Program-made: the position numbers and the translations under genes
In this document: positions 51,701-57,700 of the stretch, piece by piece
Numbering within the stretch: the first letter of the stretch is position 1
How the letters are laid out: each line of letters begins with the position of its first letter
The notes under the pieces: generated by a model
Seen by the model: only the letters and a program-made list of their open reading frames with translations
Told to the model about the DNA's origin: nothing
The model's database searches: none
From: Catonia carolina
Taxonomy: Eukaryota; Arthropoda; Insecta; Hemiptera; Achilidae
Direction: 5' to 3'
Length of the DNA stretch: 64,000 nucleotides
NCBI GenBank assembly: GCA_035578175.1
Contig: JAQMRL010000006.1
Location: forward strand, 55,283,001 to 55,347,000

Positions 51701-54700
51701 CAGTTTATATTTGTTTCTTATTGGCATATTTTACATCATTCTCTTCAGAATTAAATTCCCTACAAGTTTTATTTAAAAAGTTTAGATGTTTGTTACCCAT
51801 TTAACAAAGTTAATGTACTTCAAACGATAAATAAAACAGTTTTTCGAGACCAAATTCGGTATTTCGTCAATTTCTTAAAACCTACTCTAGTTACAGATCT
51901 GGGACCTATTTAATTCAACCTTTCAGCTCATTTACATAAAATCCGTTTAGTTTCACAACTTAATTAACGCTCTAAACATTTCTGTAGGCTTCATTTCTGC
52001 GGGGGAAGTGAAACCCGGACCTATGATTATAAGAACTTTTTTCATAATTTTGATAAAAGGAACACACTTTAGAAGTATGCCAGATTATTCGTGGAACACC
52101 CTGTATAATGTACCTTGTCTTTAAGAAGTGAAAGTACTAAATATATAAACTATAATAAAATTGTAGTAGTAAACAGATCAAATTATTGTTTACAATTCTT
52201 AATATAAATAATATACAACTTAATAAAATTTTAATTGGCACTGTAATTTTCCGAATCCATTAATAATAGATACTAGTAATTGCAACCGCGCATTAACACG
52301 GTTTTATTGTTAGCCTTACAGGGGTTGTGGCTATACTACGGTAATTATGAAAGCAAATATTATAAATATAAAATAACATGATATATCATCAAAATAATTA
52401 CCTACACTATCATAAATAATCAAAAGGGCATTGGTCAGTAACCCAAAAGAAGAGTGCGTTTATATCAGAAGAAAATACAAAATAAAGAAATTAGTGGGAA
52501 AAATTTTGATGAGTCCATATTTCCAGAGAAAAAGAAAAGAAACTATAAATCACAAAGACAGAGAACAAAAGTAGATTTAAGTATGTGTGATCCCTAGCGT
52601 TTGAAACAATAAGAAATTGTAACAGTAATAACACAATATGAGGACAGAAGTATCAAGAAAATATTCTGAAACTTCGAAGAATATAGTAATTTAGGAGCAA
52701 AATTAAAAAGGAATACAAAAATTGAATATTTATTCAATTTCAATGTTCGTTTAACGAGCAAGAAAAACGGAAATAGCCTTCAAACTGTGTACGGATTTAT
52801 AAAATGGGCCTAAGATATAATCAAAATATAGTAATCAAATCTAAAAGTCTCTACGGTGTAGATTGTATACTGCTCAAATGGCTGCTTGACAAGATAAAAA
52901 AGAAAGAGAAAAAGATTTCTACAAAACATAATGGGGCCTAAGAAAGAAGGACAAGATTACAAACTGCGGTGTACTGAAGATGTAAAACTTTACCACAAAA
53001 CAAAGAAAAGGCCAACCTCTTTCAGATAGAGAATTTTTTTTTGGTTTAACGTCTGACTGCTCTGCAATTACTGCTAATGGAGACAGTGAAGGATGAAATG
53101 ATTTTTTGTAACGTATGAGAATATGCCGTGCCTGAAGGGATTCGAACCCAAGACCGTATGATGAGAGGCGAGCACGTCACCAACTACATCAATGCGGCCA
53201 GCAAAAGATAAAGAAGACTGTGTTTTTACATATCAAGATAATGTCAACAGAAATAACAGCCAGAAGGATTCTGGAATTGATGAAGGAAAGAACGATACAC
53301 GACAACTAGTTCAAGAAGTCAAGGAAGATCTAAGAGTAAAAAACATAATTAGAATTTTTTTAAATTTTTTTATTTTAAGTTGTATAACAGATTGGTTATT
53401 AGCGACTAATGTGGGTTTTGGTACGGTAACAGTGGGTTTCAACGTGTTAAAATTTCCAGACCCTAGCCGGGAATCAAACCAGGGACCTTTCACTTTGTGG
53501 GCTAGCACGCTAGTCACTATGCCACATAAGCAGTACACAAGAAATTGTATACAACAGATAAGAGTACCATAACTCATTAAAACTATTAAGGGATTCCAGG
53601 AGCAAACCAAAAAAAGGATGACATGGACCATCTGGTCAGACGACAGAAGGGTAGAAAACTGTAATGATGATGAATTGGGATGGTGATATTGGGTTGCTCA
53701 GAGGAAGAAACAGCTAGTATATAGAGGACACCTAGCGTAGTCCACAGTGACCTAATTGAAAATTAATAATAATAAATTGATACTAAAAATTATTATCTAA
53801 ACATGATAAATTTTCATTAAATTAATTAATTTTCAGATGACTGATTTAAAAAGCAGTGATTTTTGATCACATCTTAAAGGAAGCACTATACCTCGAAAAT
53901 AAAAAAAAATCGATTTTTCTAATTTTGGCGCTATTGCCTCTGTATCTTTTTCTGTGTAATTAGATATAAAAATTATAACTACGGTCGAAATTACGGAAGC
54001 TATGCAGATTTTTGTTAAGTAATGTTTTGACCAGAATTTCTTTTGAGTTAATCTGTGGAAACAATTAAGAGTTGCGATATTCAAAGAATACAGAAAAGCT
54101 GAGAAGGCAATGGAAAGTGTGTCAAAAGAAGCAAGACAAGATAAAAAAAGTGGAAATTATTTGAGGAAAAAGAACAGCCTGGTGAGGATAAATATTATGG
54201 TGCAGGCCGATTTTAGGGTAAATAAAACTTTACAGCTTATTTCCCACAAAATCACTTTTTTCCATAAAGGTACAGTTTTCTCAAAAACTGTCTGAAGATT
54301 AAAATTTTTGAGCATGTTTCCCAGTATAATTGTGACATATGGTACTAGAATCATTGCAGTATTATTACTAAGTTAGAAATAAAATAAAAAATTCTACAAA
54401 AAAAATTCTCAAAATGGTATTGCTAGCTCTATATGAATAATTCTAGTACCAGAGCTTAAAAAGATTTCGTAGAAAAGGCACAAAAAATTAAAGCCCGAAC
54501 TCTTAACGGTTTCTTAGAAACGTGTACCTAGAAAGAGGTCAATTTAACATAGGTTAGATAGGCGGTATAGTGCTCCCCTTAAATCATTGACAAGTTACAG
54601 ATAAAACATATAGGGGAAAAATATTTAAAAACTACAAAAAAATTAATAACTCATAATTTCTTTCTTTTGAAAACTTAATTTAAAAAAGAAATCACTTCAG

Positions 54701-57700
54701 ATGTAGTCAATAAATATCGATTTCACCTTCATAAATTTAATTTAATTTATTGTAAGAAAAATGAAAAAGTTATACCTTTCTATCTCGAAATCCAACTTTT
54801 TCTTTAACTCGTTTTTTCTTTTTGCCAGTTTCATCTTCTTCACTAACTTTTTCTGTTTGATCTTGATGATTTTCAGATAGCTGTGTTGCAGCGTTAACAC
54901 CAGTAATCAAATTTGGAAATCTGTAGTGAATAAATAAAATAGTAATTAATAATAAAATCAGGATATTATTTTAAATCTATGATATTTTAAAATAAAATTA
55001 CTACTGATAAATTTTTGGAATTTGGTATGAGGGCCGTTTTTTTTCAAGGTTCGATCGGTCGTGGAATTAAAACCCCCACAAATATCTAATGAACCTTTGC
55101 ACAGCTTCTCTAATATGGCTGCCAATAGCATCACCTCGGTCTGTTCAGTTCTGAACATCATCTCCCGACAAGTGTGAAGAACGTATGATAATTCGATTTC
55201 TTCAGGCTGAGGGGTCCAATTCAGCCGAAATTCATCGACTAATAAGAAATGTGTACGGTGAGACTTGTAAGAGCGGCAGCAAAGTGAGACAATGGTGCAG
55301 GAACTTTAAAACAGGATATCCAGAAGTTCATGGTGCAGACGGCCAGGGAAAAAAGCAAGTGTCAACCGATGACCTTGTTCAGTGAATGGATCGGGCCATT
55401 TGAGAAAATCGTTGGTTTACAATTTCTGTGTCGAGTGATTCTTTTCCTGAAATTTCAAGGTCAGCTATCAATACAATAGTCAGTGAGAGACTTCAGTATC
55501 GCAAACTGTGTGCCAGATGGGTTCCCAAGATACTGTCCGCCTATCACAATACACAGCGAATAGGCGCTGCCTCCACTGGGACTGTTTTGGTCACCCAGCG
55601 TACAGCCCAGACTTGGCTCCATCCGATTTTCACCTCTTTGCTCACATGAAACACTGGCTAGGAGGATAGCGTTTTGGCACAGACAATGAGCTGCAGACCA
55701 GCATAGAAAGATGGTTCAAAGCACAGACGGCTGCTTTCTATCAGGAGGGTATTGAAAAATTGGTACCCACGCTACGACAAATGTCTAAATTGTAGTGGCA
55801 ACTATGTTGAGAAATAACGAGTGTTTTATTAAGGACGCAACCCTGATTATAAGAAGATAGAAGTAATACATTGGTAATTTTCTGTCCCCCAATCGGTATA
55901 TTGGCAACAGTGTACTCAAGGCCAACCTAAGACAGTTAAAGTGTTCCAGTCAAGCATTAGTGTGGTGACAGCAGTCGTCTCGTTATATTGTGTCAGCAAT
56001 GGTTTTTTCCAAGAAAGAACCGGGTGTTTTATTAAGGACACAACCCTGATTATAAGAAGATAGAAGTAATACAATGTTTTCATTGCAATTTGCTATTCAT
56101 TTGTAAAATAATAATTTAGATTAATAATTAATAGTTTGTAAAGTACGGAAAATAAAAATATGCCATAGATTATGGTTTTTAACACAGGGTTGCGTTCTTA
56201 ATAAAACACTCGGTTCTTCCTTGGAAAAAACCATTGCTGACACAATATAACGAAACGACTGCTGTCACCACACTAATGCTTGACTGACATTTAACTGTCT
56301 TGGGTAGTTGGCCTTGAGTACACTGTTGCCAACATACCGATTGGGGAACAGAAAATTTACCGATGTATTACTTCTATCTTCTTATAATCATGGTTGCGTC
56401 CTTAATAAAACACCCGTTAGCTGCAATGTGTAAGTATCTGTTACAAATAAAAAGTTTACATTTTTAACTGTTATTTAATTTAAAGACTGATCGGACCTTG
56501 AAGAAAAAAATGGCCCTCGTATAAGAGGCTTAAATAAAAAGCTGCTGATTTCATGTCTTTTACTTCAGTCCTAATCAGAAGACTGTTTCTTGTTTGAGGT
56601 ACACAAAGGTAAAGTCCACTGCTAATGTAAACAAAAGTAAATTCATTATCAAAGCCATACATTGAAATTTGAATTATTGATCGGCACGAAAGGCATAATT
56701 TGACATAAGCCTTACTGACATCATGAAGTTTAAAAACTTCAACTGGAAGAAAGACTTAAGTCAACTCTGTTATGTGTTTTGTGTGTGAAATTAATTTTAT
56801 ATAATTACTATCTGTTAGAAACTGGTATAATACCTTATAAGAAAAATTAATTTCATTTGATGTTTCACATTCCATAAACTTTTGTTGTAAAATGCACACT
56901 AAGGCCACAATTTTAAAAAAAGCAGAACTTCGGGTAAGAGAACGAAAAAGGTCACAAAACTTAAGTTCTACAAAGTTACGGCAGCTTCAGTTATTCTGTA
57001 ACGGAAGTGAGGCGAGGACAACAAAAACCCAAGAGCAGAGAATCCAGACAGGAGAGATGAGATTTCTTCGAAGAACTAAGAGGTGTACTCGCTTGGATAG
57101 AATAAGTAATGAGGAAATCAGGTCAGAATTGGGAATTTACAACTTGAACGAAAAGATAAAGGATTATTGCCAAAGTTGGAGACAGCACATGGCAAGGATG
57201 TCAGATCACAGAATACCTAAGCAGGCACACTGATATGCTCCAGAAGGTAAAAGGGATGTCGATAGACCTAGGAGAAGATGGAGATAGATGATATAGTTTG
57301 TGAGTTCAGAATAGGCTGCGGCCTAATCCTTGGTTGGAAGAAGAAAAAGAAGAATCTTAAAAAAAACAAATTTCACCATGAGAGCAGGTTCCCTCAAGAA
57401 TTTCAGCAGACATATGGTTTACCCTATCTTGTAGAGCACAAAAAACAGTAGTGTAAGACGTGATCATAAGAACAGTTTTTGAGAAAATCGCCTGAAAAAA
57501 CTACTACTTCTGATTGACTGATTTTGATGTAAATTTTGTCACGGCCCCTCATGGTACCAAACTTAAGTTCCAAGTTTGAACCTCATATGATTTTCTATTT
57601 TTGAGGTATTTGTGTTCACATACACAAACACAGATGAATAACTACAAACATATTTTCTGTAATCAGGGAGGCCCCCTAAAAATGTGTATTTTCAGTAAAA

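Larger units (their letters stand above)
52720..53710 (+). pseudogene. LINE pol relic broken by two SINEs
   Basis: Pieces such as [62 protein letters not shown] and FKKSRKI match the post-RT tail of the 18095 LINE type in order, with many stops. The S1 SINE at 53031 and S4 SINE at 53395 interrupt it. The 126-codon frame at 53192 is a chimera of LINE and SINE sequence. Confidence 0.55.
55028..56519 (+). mobile_element. deleted mariner hosting a nested MITE structure
   Basis: TA at 55026-55027 and 56520-56521. The inverted ends share GAGGGCC-TTTTTTT and CAAGGT-CGATC. Removing 55817-56417 leaves a 0.89-kb mariner. It lies in MICU1 intron 2, close to exon 3. Confidence 0.85.

Noticed and set aside
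53192..53572. 126-codon ORF
   Set aside because: It is a run-on through a LINE relic and a SINE.
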